A DNA stretch of 15,791 bases, taken from assembly GCA_001804045.1 (NCBI GenBank), contig MHFD01000070.1:70409-86199 (forward strand). Direction: 5' to 3'. The notes below the pieces were generated by a model. It saw only the letters and a list, made by a program, of their open reading frames with translations. It was not told the origin of the DNA and made no database searches. Source of the stretch: Omnitrophica bacterium RBG_13_46_9 (lineage in GTDB: Bacteria; Omnitrophota; Gorgyraeia; JABMRN01; RBG-13-46-9). Below are positions 1 through 6,888 of this stretch, one piece after another; position 1 is the first letter of the stretch; each line of letters begins with the position of its first letter. The translations under genes were made by a program, and so were the position numbers.

Positions 1-9
1 AGCAGCTAC

Positions 10-1464
10 TTACACCGTGCCTCTGCGCGCTTCGAGGCTCCTGCGGATTTCCTCGGTTTTTTGTTTTGTGAGCGGCACGCGCAAAACAAAAATAATAGCG
101 ACGATCAGGCCCGCGATCGGCAAAGAAGCAAGGCTCGCGCGAATCCCGAGTATGGTCTCAGGGGCCTGCACCTTAAGTTTCCAGGTAAAACCCACCCATG
201 TCAAAATAAGACCGGAAAAGTAATACCCTAATGAATTTCCCAGTTTAAGGATATAGGAAGCGCAGGCGGTAAAAGAACCTTCTCTTCTTTCATGCGTTTT
301 GAGCTCATCGTAGTCAATAATGTCGGCGCCTATGGAACTATGCAGCATCCAGAGAGAAGCCGCGCACATTCCCATTAAACACGACGCGATTGTTTGCAGC
401 CAGATAATCGCCGGCGTATACAAAAACCAGGAACCGCCGTAACCACATATGCCTATGCAGCAGGCTACCACTGCCGCCTCGCGTTTGCCGATCCGATGCG
501 CCAAAATCGCATGCAGCGGAACCCCCATAAGGCCGCCCAGCATAAAAGCCACGCCCATCCAAAATTGCCAATTATCTCCGATAATCTTGTCGCCGCCGGC
601 TACATAAAAAACCGTGGCGTAGTAACCGAGTGAGCCCACCATGCTCGTGCCCAAAGTAAAGGCGCCGCCCATAACCATCATCTGACGGAACGGCTTACAC
701 CTAAGGGTCTCACCAAAGCCGCTCAGAATGGAAATTTTCTCTTTAACCTTCACCACCACTTTCTCATAGTAGCGCTCTTTAACTCTAAAGAAAATGATTA
801 CGGCAAAAATAGCCATTATCACACCAAATATTGATGTGTACACCCGCAGTCCCAGGAGAGTATTCTTTTGTCCGGTTCCCGGAATAAGAAACCAGGCGAG
901 GTTCGTAAACCGCAAAGCATAAAAATTGCCCAATTCTGAGATCTTTTGGGCCACGCTGCGATAGGACATAATAGAGGTGCGCTCTTCATAATCAGGCGAC
1001 ATTTCCGCGCCCAAACTGTAGTAAGGCACGGTAAAAGCGCTGATTATGGGAATATAAACAATGTTGGACAGTATCATGTACCAAAACACCGCGGACACGC
1101 CGAGGAATTCTATCTCCACCCAGGACGGCGACACCAAAAACAAGATCGGGAGCATCAGTCCGCTTAAAATACCGGCGATCAGAATAAAAGGGCGCCGGCG
1201 GCCGTATTTGGAACGCAAATTATCGGACAGCCACCCCACCAGAGGATCGACAACGGCATCCCAGACTCGTATCAATGTAAGGGCCAAACCCACCAGCCAC
1301 GGCGGAACACCCAGATACATGTTAAAAACCGCAAAAGCAACAGACGCGTACATCCAGAGACCCCACATATCAACTGCCGTGCCAAGGCTATAGGCCATCT
1401 TTATGGGAATCGGAAGACGATCACGCAGAGGTTTCTTACCATTAAAAACATTAGCTTCTTGCAT
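10..1464 (-). CDS. GPH-family sugar:cation symporter (MelB/XynB-like)
   Basis: Predicted inner-membrane glycoside-pentoside-hexuronide:cation symporter of 484 aa, the usual length for the family, with about 12 hydrophobic segments. The cytoplasmic-loop signature is clear: residues 68-74 read WDAVVDP, matching the MelB region whose two aspartates (Asp55, Asp59) bind the coupling cation (here Asp69 and Asp73), followed by GWLSDN and YGRRRPF at 87-93. The ATG at 1464 has an AAAGGAG-type ribosome binding site a few bases upstream. It is the last gene of the HAD-GH130-GPH group, separated from GH130 by repeat copy A. The context suggests import of β-manno- or gluco-oligosaccharides released by the GH113 enzymes. 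Family is certain; substrate is inferred from neighbours. Confidence 0.9.
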   Translation of the reverse strand: MQEANVFNGKKPLRDRLPIPIKMAYSLGTAVDMWGLWMYASVAFAVFNMYLGVPPWLVGLALTLIRVWDAVVDPLVGWLSDNLRSKYGRRRPFILIAGILSGLMLPILFLVSPSWVEIEFLGVSAVFWYMILSNIVYIPIISAFTVPYYSLGAEMSPDYEERTSIMSYRSVAQKISELGNFYALRFTNLAWFLIPGTGQKNTLLGLRVYTSIFGVIMAIFAVIIFFRVKERYYEKVVVKVKEKISILSGFGETLRCKPFRQMMVMGGAFTLGTSMVGSLGYYATVFYVAGGDKIIGDNWQFWMGVAFMLGGLMGVPLHAILAHRIGKREAAVVACCIGICGYGGSWFLYTPAIIWLQTIASCLMGMCAASLWMLHSSIGADIIDYDELKTHERREGSFTACASYILKLGNSLGYYFSGLILTWVGFTWKLKVQAPETILGIRASLASLPIAGLIVAIIFVLRVPLTKQKTEEIRRSLEARRGTV

Positions 1465-1495
1465 TATGTTTTCTCCTTTCTCCTCTTTGCAAAAC

Positions 1496-1654
1496 AGGGC
1501 GTCACAAAATCATGACTACAGCGATTAAAGAAAAGATTGCAGTGATTACCCCTGGACGGTGTAATTGCTGTAATCTCTTTTTCTGCCGAAGGCAGATCCG
1601 CCTCTGGCGGAAAAAATCACTGTAATCACAGGTTAAAATCAGTTTTGTGACAGC
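1496..1654. repeat. MITE-like palindromic element, copy A
   Basis: A 151-bp core (1501-1651) opens with GTCACAAAA and closes with the exact inverse TTTTGTGAC. Inside are an inverted pair related to GATTACAGCGATT / AATCGCTGTAATC and two small hairpins, TGCC..GGCA and CCGCC..GGCGG. It fills the gap between GH130 and GPH. Copies B (2663-2825) and C (5484-5616) have the same order of parts in the same orientation. No coding capacity. Confidence 0.9.
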
Positions 1655-1671
1655 TTTTTTACAAAATGAAC

Positions 1672-2634
1672 CTAACGAAGACCGTGATACCTCTTTCCGG
1701 TATAACATGCCTCGATAAGCCGCTCTATGCTTGTGGTAGCTAAGCATTGAACCGTATCAGCGCCGCCGTAATAAAGCTTAATCTCGCCGTTGTCCTCCAC
1801 TACAGCCCCGCAGGTAAACACGACGCTCGGAGTCTGTCCCACAAGCTCGTATTGCTCCTCAGGAATCAAGATTGCATCTTCAGCCATAGCCTTGACTTTT
1901 GACGGATCCTCCAAATCCAAAAGACAAACACCCAATTGATAAACAAAATGCGCCTTGCATTGAGTACGCACTCCGTGAAAAATATTTAGCCACCCTTCGG
2001 GTGTTTTAATAGGGGTGGCTCCCGGCCCGACCTTTGTCCAGGCCCAGCGAATTCCCTCCCAGGTCCTAAACACGCATTCACTCTTTCCCCAAAAGAGTAA
2101 ATCCGGAGAATAAGACACCCAGATATCCCCGGTACTGGCCCCGGTATTGGGCCGGTCAAGGCGCGCGTACAATCCGTTGATCTTCTCCGGAAAAAGCACC
2201 CCGTTGCGGTTATCTGTTTCAGAAATAAACCCCATCCATTGAAATTGCTTAAAGTCCTCTGTCTTCATCAGACTGAGGCGACAGGTGTGGCCAGAGTGCG
2301 CGGCATGGACCATATAATATACATCCCCGATTTTTGTCACTCGCGGATCATAAATCATGGATTCGGCATACTTCTTAAACTTCGGATTATCATAGGGCAT
2401 ATCCACCGGCTTTGGCCGCGGCTTAAAATTAAACCCATCCGCGCTTTCCGCGATCCAAAGACGGTCAAACAAAGCGGAATTCTCCACCCGGCAAACCATC
2501 ATATAAATATCATTGTATTTCACGATGCCGGAATTAAAAACATATTTGATATCGGCCTCAGGCGGAAAATCCTTACCTGTCAAAATAGGATTCCCTTCAT
2601 ACCGCTTGCATATAGGATACATGCTCTTATTCAC
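1672..2634 (-). CDS. GH130 β-mannoside phosphorylase-family protein
   Basis: Five-bladed β-propeller glycoside phosphorylase/hydrolase of family GH130, predicted cytoplasmic (no signal peptide). Counting from Met at 2622, the N-terminal RYEGNPILT is followed by YDPR at 91-94; Asp92 matches the family's catalytic aspartate in the (E)DPR motif. Then come LDRPN, KVGPGATPIKTPEGW, FHG and a C-terminal YGGADT, all typical. Characterised members phosphorolyse β-1,4-mannosyl-glucose or manno-oligosaccharides to mannose 1-phosphate; some members are hydrolases, so the exact activity is open. Start is uncertain: GTG at 2634 is preferred because a run of ten G lies 5 nt upstream as a possible ribosome binding site. 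ATG at 2622 is the alternative. A longer frame to GTG 2673 would start inside repeat B and translate the G run, so it is unlikely. Confidence 0.88.
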   Translation of the reverse strand: MNKSMYPICKRYEGNPILTGKDFPPEADIKYVFNSGIVKYNDIYMMVCRVENSALFDRLWIAESADGFNFKPRPKPVDMPYDNPKFKKYAESMIYDPRVTKIGDVYYMVHAAHSGHTCRLSLMKTEDFKQFQWMGFISETDNRNGVLFPEKINGLYARLDRPNTGASTGDIWVSYSPDLLFWGKSECVFRTWEGIRWAWTKVGPGATPIKTPEGWLNIFHGVRTQCKAHFVYQLGVCLLDLEDPSKVKAMAEDAILIPEEQYELVGQTPSVVFTCGAVVEDNGEIKLYYGGADTVQCLATTSIERLIEACYTGKRYHGLR

Positions 2635-2639
2635 GTCTA

Positions 2640-2649
2640 CCCCCCCCCC
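2640..2649. repeat. G10 homopolymer upstream of GH130
   Basis: Ten consecutive C on the plus strand, so G10 on the coding strand, ending 5 nt before the GTG at 2634. It may act as the Shine-Dalgarno sequence. Length changes by slippage would alter spacing to the start, or frame if translation began further upstream. Confidence 0.85.
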
Positions 2650-2662
2650 AATCTTAAGAATA

Positions 2663-2825
2663 TAGGGTATCACGAAATTATGATTACAGCGATTAAAGAA
2701 AAGATTTCAGTGATTGCTTCTGGACGAGGGAATCGCTGTAATCTCTTTTTCTGCCAAAGGCAGATCCGCCTCTGGCGGAAAAAATCACTGTAATCACAGG
2801 CTAAAATTAGTTTCGTGACAGCCTA
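2663..2825. repeat. MITE-like palindromic element, copy B
   Basis: Same 151-bp core as copy A (2669-2819), between HAD and GH130. Its ends are ATCACGAAA and TTTCGTGAC: the A-T pair of copy A's terminal stem is G-C here on both arms. Flanks ATAGG(G) on the left and the inverse CCTAT on the right extend the terminal inverted repeat. Confidence 0.9.
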
Positions 2826-2863
2826 TTAAGAAGACAGAATTCACACTACCATTTTCATTTTTG

Positions 2864-3643
2864 TTAAGCAATATCTAACCACTCTGTATCAGCTCTATTC
2901 CATTCTAAAATTGGATGTCCCCTACCTTCAAAGTATGCCCGGACTTTTTCTTGATCGTATTTTAACATATCTTCAAGAATAGGTACTAAGACAGAAAGGA
3001 CATTATCAGATATTACGCTTCTCCGACAGATGTGTCCCATATAAGGTGCCGGAGAAACGGTTATTGTATAACCACTGTAGGACAAAACGTGTAACATTAC
3101 ATGGACATCGCTTGAACCATCTCCTACATATACTATGGCATTCCTGGGAACGTTCTCTTTCAGCTTTAACATGTCGAGAGTGGCTACTTTCGCATGCCCG
3201 GCATTAGTCCTTTCAACATCCTGGACGATGCCATTTTTATAAATAAAATTTGTGCCGTAGATATTTTCAACAGGGAAGACGCGTTCTACTGCTTTCTCAA
3301 TACACTCTTTAGGCGCTGCAGATACTATATACGGGCTGAAACTGTAATTGTCAATTCCACCGGTCAAGATATTCATTAGTTCGGGAACCCCTTTTTTCAG
3401 CTTGATCTCTTTTCCTACTTCATAAAGAAGGTCTTTGCTTACTTTCCCAAAATAATCAGGATCCCGGGTTATCAAATGCGCGAGTTCTCCACCAAGCTGT
3501 ACGATGTTTCTGCGCTGTATTTCTTCGATCTTCCGGTCGAATGCTTGAGCGGGTACTCCCAACTTTGCGCTTAGTATATACCCTACATCCCCTGTGGAAA
3601 GTGTCTTGTCAAAATCAGAAATAAAGAGAATTTTTCTCTTCAT
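2864..3643 (-). CDS. HAD-superfamily phosphatase, phosphoserine-phosphatase-like
   Basis: A 259-aa soluble HAD hydrolase with all four catalytic motifs visible: motif I DFDKT (nucleophile Asp10, acid/base Asp12), motif II VSAAP around Ser108, motif III Lys152 and motif IV GDGSSD at 174-179 (Mg2+ ligands Asp175 and Asp179). The insertion after motif I is the helical C1-type cap of the PSP/PHOSPHO1/MtnX group. The substrate cannot be read from sequence. Placement upstream of GH130 and GPH suggests a sugar phosphate, perhaps handling of mannose 1-phosphate, but this is inference. The ATG at 3643 has AAGGAG seven bases upstream, and the bases between lie inside a palindromic repeat (3644-3707). 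A strong promoter precedes it at 3773-3801, so it is the likely first gene of the three-gene group ending at 10. Confidence 0.85.
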   Translation of the reverse strand: MKRKILFISDFDKTLSTGDVGYILSAKLGVPAQAFDRKIEEIQRRNIVQLGGELAHLITRDPDYFGKVSKDLLYEVGKEIKLKKGVPELMNILTGGIDNYSFSPYIVSAAPKECIEKAVERVFPVENIYGTNFIYKNGIVQDVERTNAGHAKVATLDMLKLKENVPRNAIVYVGDGSSDVHVMLHVLSYSGYTITVSPAPYMGHICRRSVISDNVLSVLVPILEDMLKYDQEKVRAYFEGRGHPILEWNRADTEWLDIA

Positions 3644-3707
3644 CCTTCGACTCCTTACCCTTTAACTCCTTCGTCGCTCAGGATGAACCCTGAGTCTGTC
3701 GAAGGGT
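3644..3707. repeat. REP-like palindrome overlapping the HAD ribosome binding site
   Basis: Contains CCTTCGAC at 3644-3651 and its exact inverse GTCGAAGG at 3698-3705, plus an inner hairpin CTCAGG..CCTGAG. It ends directly against the HAD start codon, so the spacer between Shine-Dalgarno and ATG is part of the repeat. Confidence 0.85.
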
Positions 3708-3772
3708 TCATTTTAAGTGCGCTCCTATTCCTTCCGTACATTTATCCATTAGACTTTATGTGAATAGTGGGA

Positions 3773-3801
3773 AGTATATCACTTTCAGAAATATTTGTCA
3801 A
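3773..3801 (-). promoter_or_regulatory. sigma70-type promoter for HAD-GH130-GPH
   Basis: On the minus strand a perfect -35 TTGACA (3801-3796) is followed after exactly 17 nt by -10 TATACT (3778-3773), one mismatch from consensus. Start of transcription is expected near 3766, giving a leader of about 120 nt that contains the REP-like palindrome. Confidence 0.8.
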
Positions 3802-3883
3802 TAAAGGGTTTTAGAAAGCGGGCAAAATAATAGTGGGTTGTCGGTTAAAAATAAAAAAGCCAGATTTAAACTATTGCTTCTAC

Positions 3884-3912
3884 TGTAAATATAGGGTAAG
3901 CTTACATATAAT
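3884..3912 (+). promoter_or_regulatory. Promoter candidate for the riboswitch and GH113 gene
   Basis: A perfect -10 hexamer TATAAT (3907-3912) has a weak -35 TGTAAA (3884-3889) at 17 nt. Predicted transcription start near 3919 would lie about 22 nt before the aptamer P1 stem, which fits. The remaining 3708-3883 spacer shows nothing else except the divergent promoter. Confidence 0.6.
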
Positions 3913-3940
3913 ACGTATAGTTCTTTGAAGTATAGATGAT

Positions 3941-4118
3941 ATTCAGACGATAATAGCAAACCATTCGAAAGGATGGGCACGTCCCGAATGTAGAAACTTC
4001 TTAGAAGTTTTACTTCGGGACCCCGATGAAGTTCTGAGGATGTAACTTCGTTCGGGGCAAAGCCACGGGCCTAATTTCCCGATTAAGGGAATATGGCAGC
4101 CGGGTTGCCGAAATGAAT
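3941..4118 (+). promoter_or_regulatory. GEMM-I cyclic-dinucleotide riboswitch aptamer, interrupted
   Basis: With 3982-4057 removed the sequence is a standard GEMM-I (Rfam cyclic di-GMP-I) aptamer. Visible parts: P1 ATTCA 3941-3945 with TGAAT 4114-4118; AGCAAACC; a CCATTC/GGATGG stem capped by GAAA (3967-3970); GGGCACG + CAAAGCCACGGG; the classic GAAA tetraloop receptor CCTAA (4070-4074) with TATGG (4092-4096) flanking a TTCCC/GGGAA hairpin; and the 3' GGGTTGCCGAAATG. In Vc2 numbering, G21 is 3956, C46 4058 and A47 4059. Position 20 is A (3955) rather than G, as in c-AMP-GMP-responsive members. A terminator follows, so it should control the mannanase gene at 4284. Whether the inserted 76 nt leaves it functional cannot be told from sequence. 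Confidence 0.92.
3982..4057. repeat. Two-hairpin insertion inside the riboswitch core
   Basis: Hairpin one is 3982-4000 with 4004-4020 (ends TCCCGAA/TTCGGGA). Hairpin two is 4021-4033 with 4044-4057 (ends CCCCGA/TCGGGG). They abut and fill the gap between conserved aptamer positions G45 and C46. Removing them restores the canonical ACGCAAAGCC. The boundary is ambiguous by one G. No other copy is seen in the window. Confidence 0.85.
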
Positions 4119-4126
4119 GAGTTCCT

Positions 4127-4154
4127 ATAGCCGGGTTTGCCCGGCTATTTTTTT
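4127..4154 (+). terminator. Intrinsic terminator of the riboswitch expression platform
   Basis: A 9-bp perfect stem ATAGCCGGG / CCCGGCTAT with loop TTTG is followed by seven T (4148-4154). The 3' arm CCCGGCT (4140-4146) can instead pair with AGCCGGG inside the aptamer (4098-4104), giving a plausible terminator/antiterminator switch. Confidence 0.9.
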
Positions 4155-4171
4155 GCCCACTTTCCATCGGA

Positions 4172-4257
4172 TGGCGGATCCTCCATCCGCCGCGCTTTGG
4201 CGGCGGATTTGAGAGATCTCGCCATTTTGAAAACGTAGTTTTCAAAATGGCGGAGAT
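4172..4257. repeat. Hairpin-rich leader before GH113
   Basis: Between terminator and start codon: overlapping hairpins built from GGCGGA/TCCGCC (about 4173-4208), then a long stem 4216-4234 with 4238-4257, loop GTA and one bulged base, whose core reads GCCATTTTGAAAAC. The long stem ends about 13 nt before the GGGGG ribosome binding site of the mannanase gene. Confidence 0.8.
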
Positions 4258-4283
4258 GACAACATAGAAAAAGGGGGCAAAAT

Positions 4284-5393
4284 ATGAAGGCGACATCAGG
4301 GGCGTTCAAATTTCAGATCACAGCCGTAGCCGTTTTCCTGGCAATAGCATCTCTTACGGCGGACCGCAGAACGGAAGCTTCTATAGTTTATCCGATTTTC
4401 CACAAAGGCATGAGTTATGTGACATGGTCCGAGAACGGTTTTGCGAGTTCCGCATCAGACAAATCGATAAGGTTCATGGCCCAGATAGGCGTGAAGTGCG
4501 TTTCCATCGTTCCGACATGGTACCAAAAACATTTTAACTCCACTGAGATAGAAAAAAATAATCGCACACCGTCAGACCAGAGCCTGAGACACGCTATACG
4601 TAAAGCGCATGTAGAGGGGATGCTCGTAATGCTTAAGCCCCATATCGACCTCATATCCGATGATGGTAATTCACGTTCGGATATCGGGTTCTATTCCGAT
4701 GATAAATGGAAAGAGTGGTTTGATAACTATACCAAGTTCATAGTCCATTACGCGAAGATAGCCCAATCGGAGAACGTGGAATTCTTTTGCATAGGTACGG
4801 AGCTATCGTGGGCGGCCACAATGACCCGGATGTGGAAAGAGCAGGTCATACCTGAGGTAAGAAAAGTATTTAAAGGAGAGATTATGTATGCGGCGAACTG
4901 GGATGAGTATGCTAACGTCAAATTCTGGGACGCGCTCGATTATGCCGGGATAGACGCATATTTTCCCCTAGCCAACAAAGGAACCCCCGATTATGAGGAA
5001 CTTAAACAGGGTTGGGAAAAATGGATTAAAGATATAGAGGAGTGGGTGGCCAAAGTCAAAAAGCCCGTTGTGTTCACCGAATGCGGATATGCGAGCGTCA
5101 ATACCGCAGCCGTGAAGCCGTGGGAAGAGAATAGACAAAGCACGCCTAATCCCGAGCTTCAGGCCAATTGTTATAAGGCGGTTATGGAGACCTTCTGGGA
5201 TAAAGAGTGGTTCTTCGGGGTCTATTGGTGGAACTGGAACACCTACCATGGTTCCGGCGGAACAGATAATAGAAGTTTTACGCCTCAGAATAAGCCAGCT
5301 GCAGAGTGTATAAAGGAATGGTATAAAAAGGATATATATAAGGACTTCATAGTGAAAAAGGAAGACATATCCCCGAAAGCCGGACAATCCTAG
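4284..5393 (+). CDS. GH113 endo-β-1,4-mannanase-type, exported (riboswitch-controlled)
   Basis: A 369-aa (β/α)8 glycoside hydrolase of family GH113 (clan GH-A). An N-terminal export signal covers roughly residues 1-33. Family landmarks: KGMSYVTW at 41-48, PTWYQ, KPHIDL at 118-123, CIGTEL with proposed acid/base Glu173, YAANWDEY, YAGIDAYFPL, VFTECGY with proposed nucleophile Glu266, and YWWNWNT. Spacing matches characterised GH113 mannanases such as Alicyclobacillus ManA. It is a clear paralogue of the protein at 13081-14148. The start is set by AAGGGGG about 6 nt before ATG. It stands alone on the plus strand with its own promoter, riboswitch and terminator. Family is secure; endo versus exo action and the preferred mannan are inferred. 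Confidence 0.92.
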   Translation: MKATSGAFKFQITAVAVFLAIASLTADRRTEASIVYPIFHKGMSYVTWSENGFASSASDKSIRFMAQIGVKCVSIVPTWYQKHFNSTEIEKNNRTPSDQSLRHAIRKAHVEGMLVMLKPHIDLISDDGNSRSDIGFYSDDKWKEWFDNYTKFIVHYAKIAQSENVEFFCIGTELSWAATMTRMWKEQVIPEVRKVFKGEIMYAANWDEYANVKFWDALDYAGIDAYFPLANKGTPDYEELKQGWEKWIKDIEEWVAKVKKPVVFTECGYASVNTAAVKPWEENRQSTPNPELQANCYKAVMETFWDKEWFFGVYWWNWNTYHGSGGTDNRSFTPQNKPAAECIKEWYKKDIYKDFIVKKEDISPKAGQS

Positions 5394-5483
5394 TTTTGTA
5401 GTAGTTTTGGGTATGGCTGTAGATGCAACCGGGAAACAGTTCCGAAAGCAAATACCTTGCGAGAATTTTGTGCTTTTGCTTTT

Positions 5484-5616
5484 AGGGCGTCACAAAATTA
5501 TGATTACAGCGATTAAAAAAAGATTGCAGTGATTGCTTCTGGGCGTGGGAATCGCTGTAATCTCTTTTTCTGCCAAAGGCAGATCCGCCTCTGGCGGAAA
5601 AAATCACTGTAATCAA
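5484..5616. repeat. MITE-like palindromic element, copy C (3'-truncated)
   Basis: Begins AGGGCGTCACAAAATTATG like copy A and stays nearly identical to copy B through the CCGCC..GGCGG hairpin and AATCACTGTAATCA. It then loses the terminal TTTTGTGAC arm and runs into different sequence just before the stop codon of the binding-protein gene. It lies between the convergent genes ending at 5393 and 5640. Confidence 0.88.
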
Positions 5617-5639
5617 GGGCCACATCATTTGTAAGAAAA

Positions 5640-6866
5640 TTACCTTCTCTTATTTAATTCAGCGTTTACCAGAGCGGTTGCTTGCTCCAGCGCCTCTTTA
5701 GCATTTTTATTAGTTAAGACAACTCTCTGTATTGCCTGGTCAATGAACATTGTGCTGTCATCCCATGATAAAACAGGTGGTGGGCCTTGCGCATCCAGCG
5801 CCTGGGTTCTTAGTACTTCCTTAAAATCTTCCTGCATTGGCAATAACTCCCACGTATCAGTATTGGGTGGAAGATACGCATCCTGGGTTTCCCAGGCCTT
5901 TCTGTAGAGAGTTACCTGATTTTCGGGTTTAAATAAAAATTTAATAAACTGCCATGCCTCGTCTTTCATCCGGGATTGTGAAAAAATTCCCATTATCCTT
6001 CCACCCATAAAAGCAGTTCCTTTACCTGATGGGCCTTTTGGTAGTGTTGCAATGCTCCATTTTCCATTTATCTCAGGCGCTCCTATTGTAAGGCTGACTA
6101 TCTTCCAGTTTCCCGATATCGCCAGAGGAAAATCGCCTGTCCTCATGCCCTGCTCAATCGGTATTTGCGTTTTTGGAACGCCGAGTTCTTTGTAGAGTTT
6201 CGCGAAGAATTCCATGGCGCGCCTGGCTTCCTCGGTGTCCAGCGTGCACGTTGAATAGCTTGCATCGTAGAAATCTCCCCCCGCCTGCCACAGATACGCG
6301 GAATATCCAATCCAGTTTAAAGAACCCCAGTCAAAAAGCATGCCTTTGCCTTCTTTACTTAATTCCTTTAAAAGCTCTGTAAGCGCAAACCAAGTCTCCG
6401 GCGGCCTTTTGACTATGTCATTCCTGTAATACAATACCTGTTCTGTCATATCAAAAGGTATGCCGTATATTTTTCCTCTATAATCTACGGATCCCCATAT
6501 TCCTGGGAATATTTTTTTCTTTAAGACGATCATATCCTCCGGATAGCTTTGCCCAAGATCCATCATTGCACCCAGACTTCCAAACTCCGTACCCCAAGTT
6601 AAACCCATTGCACCAATATCAGGCGTAGCTCCAGCTGCAATTGAAGTTAAATATTTAGAATACGCTTCTCCCCACGATATTGCCTCGCATCTAACTTTTA
6701 TTCCGGTGTTTTTCGTAAACTCTTTACCTAATTCAGTTACACTCATGGCCTGTGCCTCTGATCCAACAAGCCACATAATGAGTTCTTTTTCAGGTTCAGC
6801 CTTTTTTTCGCAACCGAAGGCGAATATAAGTAAGGTAACAAGTAATATATAATATAATCTCTTCAA
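5640..6866 (-). CDS. Sugar ABC transporter substrate-binding lipoprotein (family 1)
   Basis: A 408-aa extracellular solute-binding protein, family 1 (MalE-like). The N-terminus KRLYYILLVTLLIFAFGC is a lipoprotein signal with the lipidated Cys at about position 19, followed by LIMWLVGSEAQA, an ATPDIGAMGLTWGTEF segment and a C-terminal half with GRIMGIFSQS and WQFIKFLFKPENQ, all typical of oligosaccharide-binding members. The start is TTG at 6866: an in-frame stop lies just upstream, AAGGGA sits 8 nt before it, and only this start gives the MKR signal-peptide N-region. Membrane subunits and ATPase are not in this window, so its importer partners must be elsewhere. The ROK gene upstream is separated by a 108-nt spacer holding an inverted heptad-array hairpin. 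The ligand is presumably a manno- or gluco-oligosaccharide. Confidence 0.9.
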   Translation of the reverse strand: MKRLYYILLVTLLIFAFGCEKKAEPEKELIMWLVGSEAQAMSVTELGKEFTKNTGIKVRCEAISWGEAYSKYLTSIAAGATPDIGAMGLTWGTEFGSLGAMMDLGQSYPEDMIVLKKKIFPGIWGSVDYRGKIYGIPFDMTEQVLYYRNDIVKRPPETWFALTELLKELSKEGKGMLFDWGSLNWIGYSAYLWQAGGDFYDASYSTCTLDTEEARRAMEFFAKLYKELGVPKTQIPIEQGMRTGDFPLAISGNWKIVSLTIGAPEINGKWSIATLPKGPSGKGTAFMGGRIMGIFSQSRMKDEAWQFIKFLFKPENQVTLYRKAWETQDAYLPPNTDTWELLPMQEDFKEVLRTQALDAQGPPPVLSWDDSTMFIDQAIQRVVLTNKNAKEALEQATALVNAELNKRR

Positions 6867-6888
6867 GTCTTTATTCCCTTAAATTTAG

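Noticed and set aside
1502..1747. An open frame across repeat copy A into the end of GH130
   Set aside because: It is repeat sequence read through plus an out-of-frame part of GH130; similar frames arise from each repeat copy.
2635..2673. GH130 starting at GTG 2673
   Set aside because: This start lies inside repeat copy B and would translate the G10 run; family similarity begins only near RYEGNP.
3798..3980. A 60-codon minus-strand open frame before the GH113 leader
   Set aside because: It overlaps both promoters and the riboswitch aptamer, has no ribosome binding site and a low-complexity hydrophobic product.
5394..5483. Terminator after the plus-strand GH113 gene
   Set aside because: AAGCAAA...TTTGCTT can pair, but the loop is over 20 nt and the T-run is short, so it does not reach the standard for a call.
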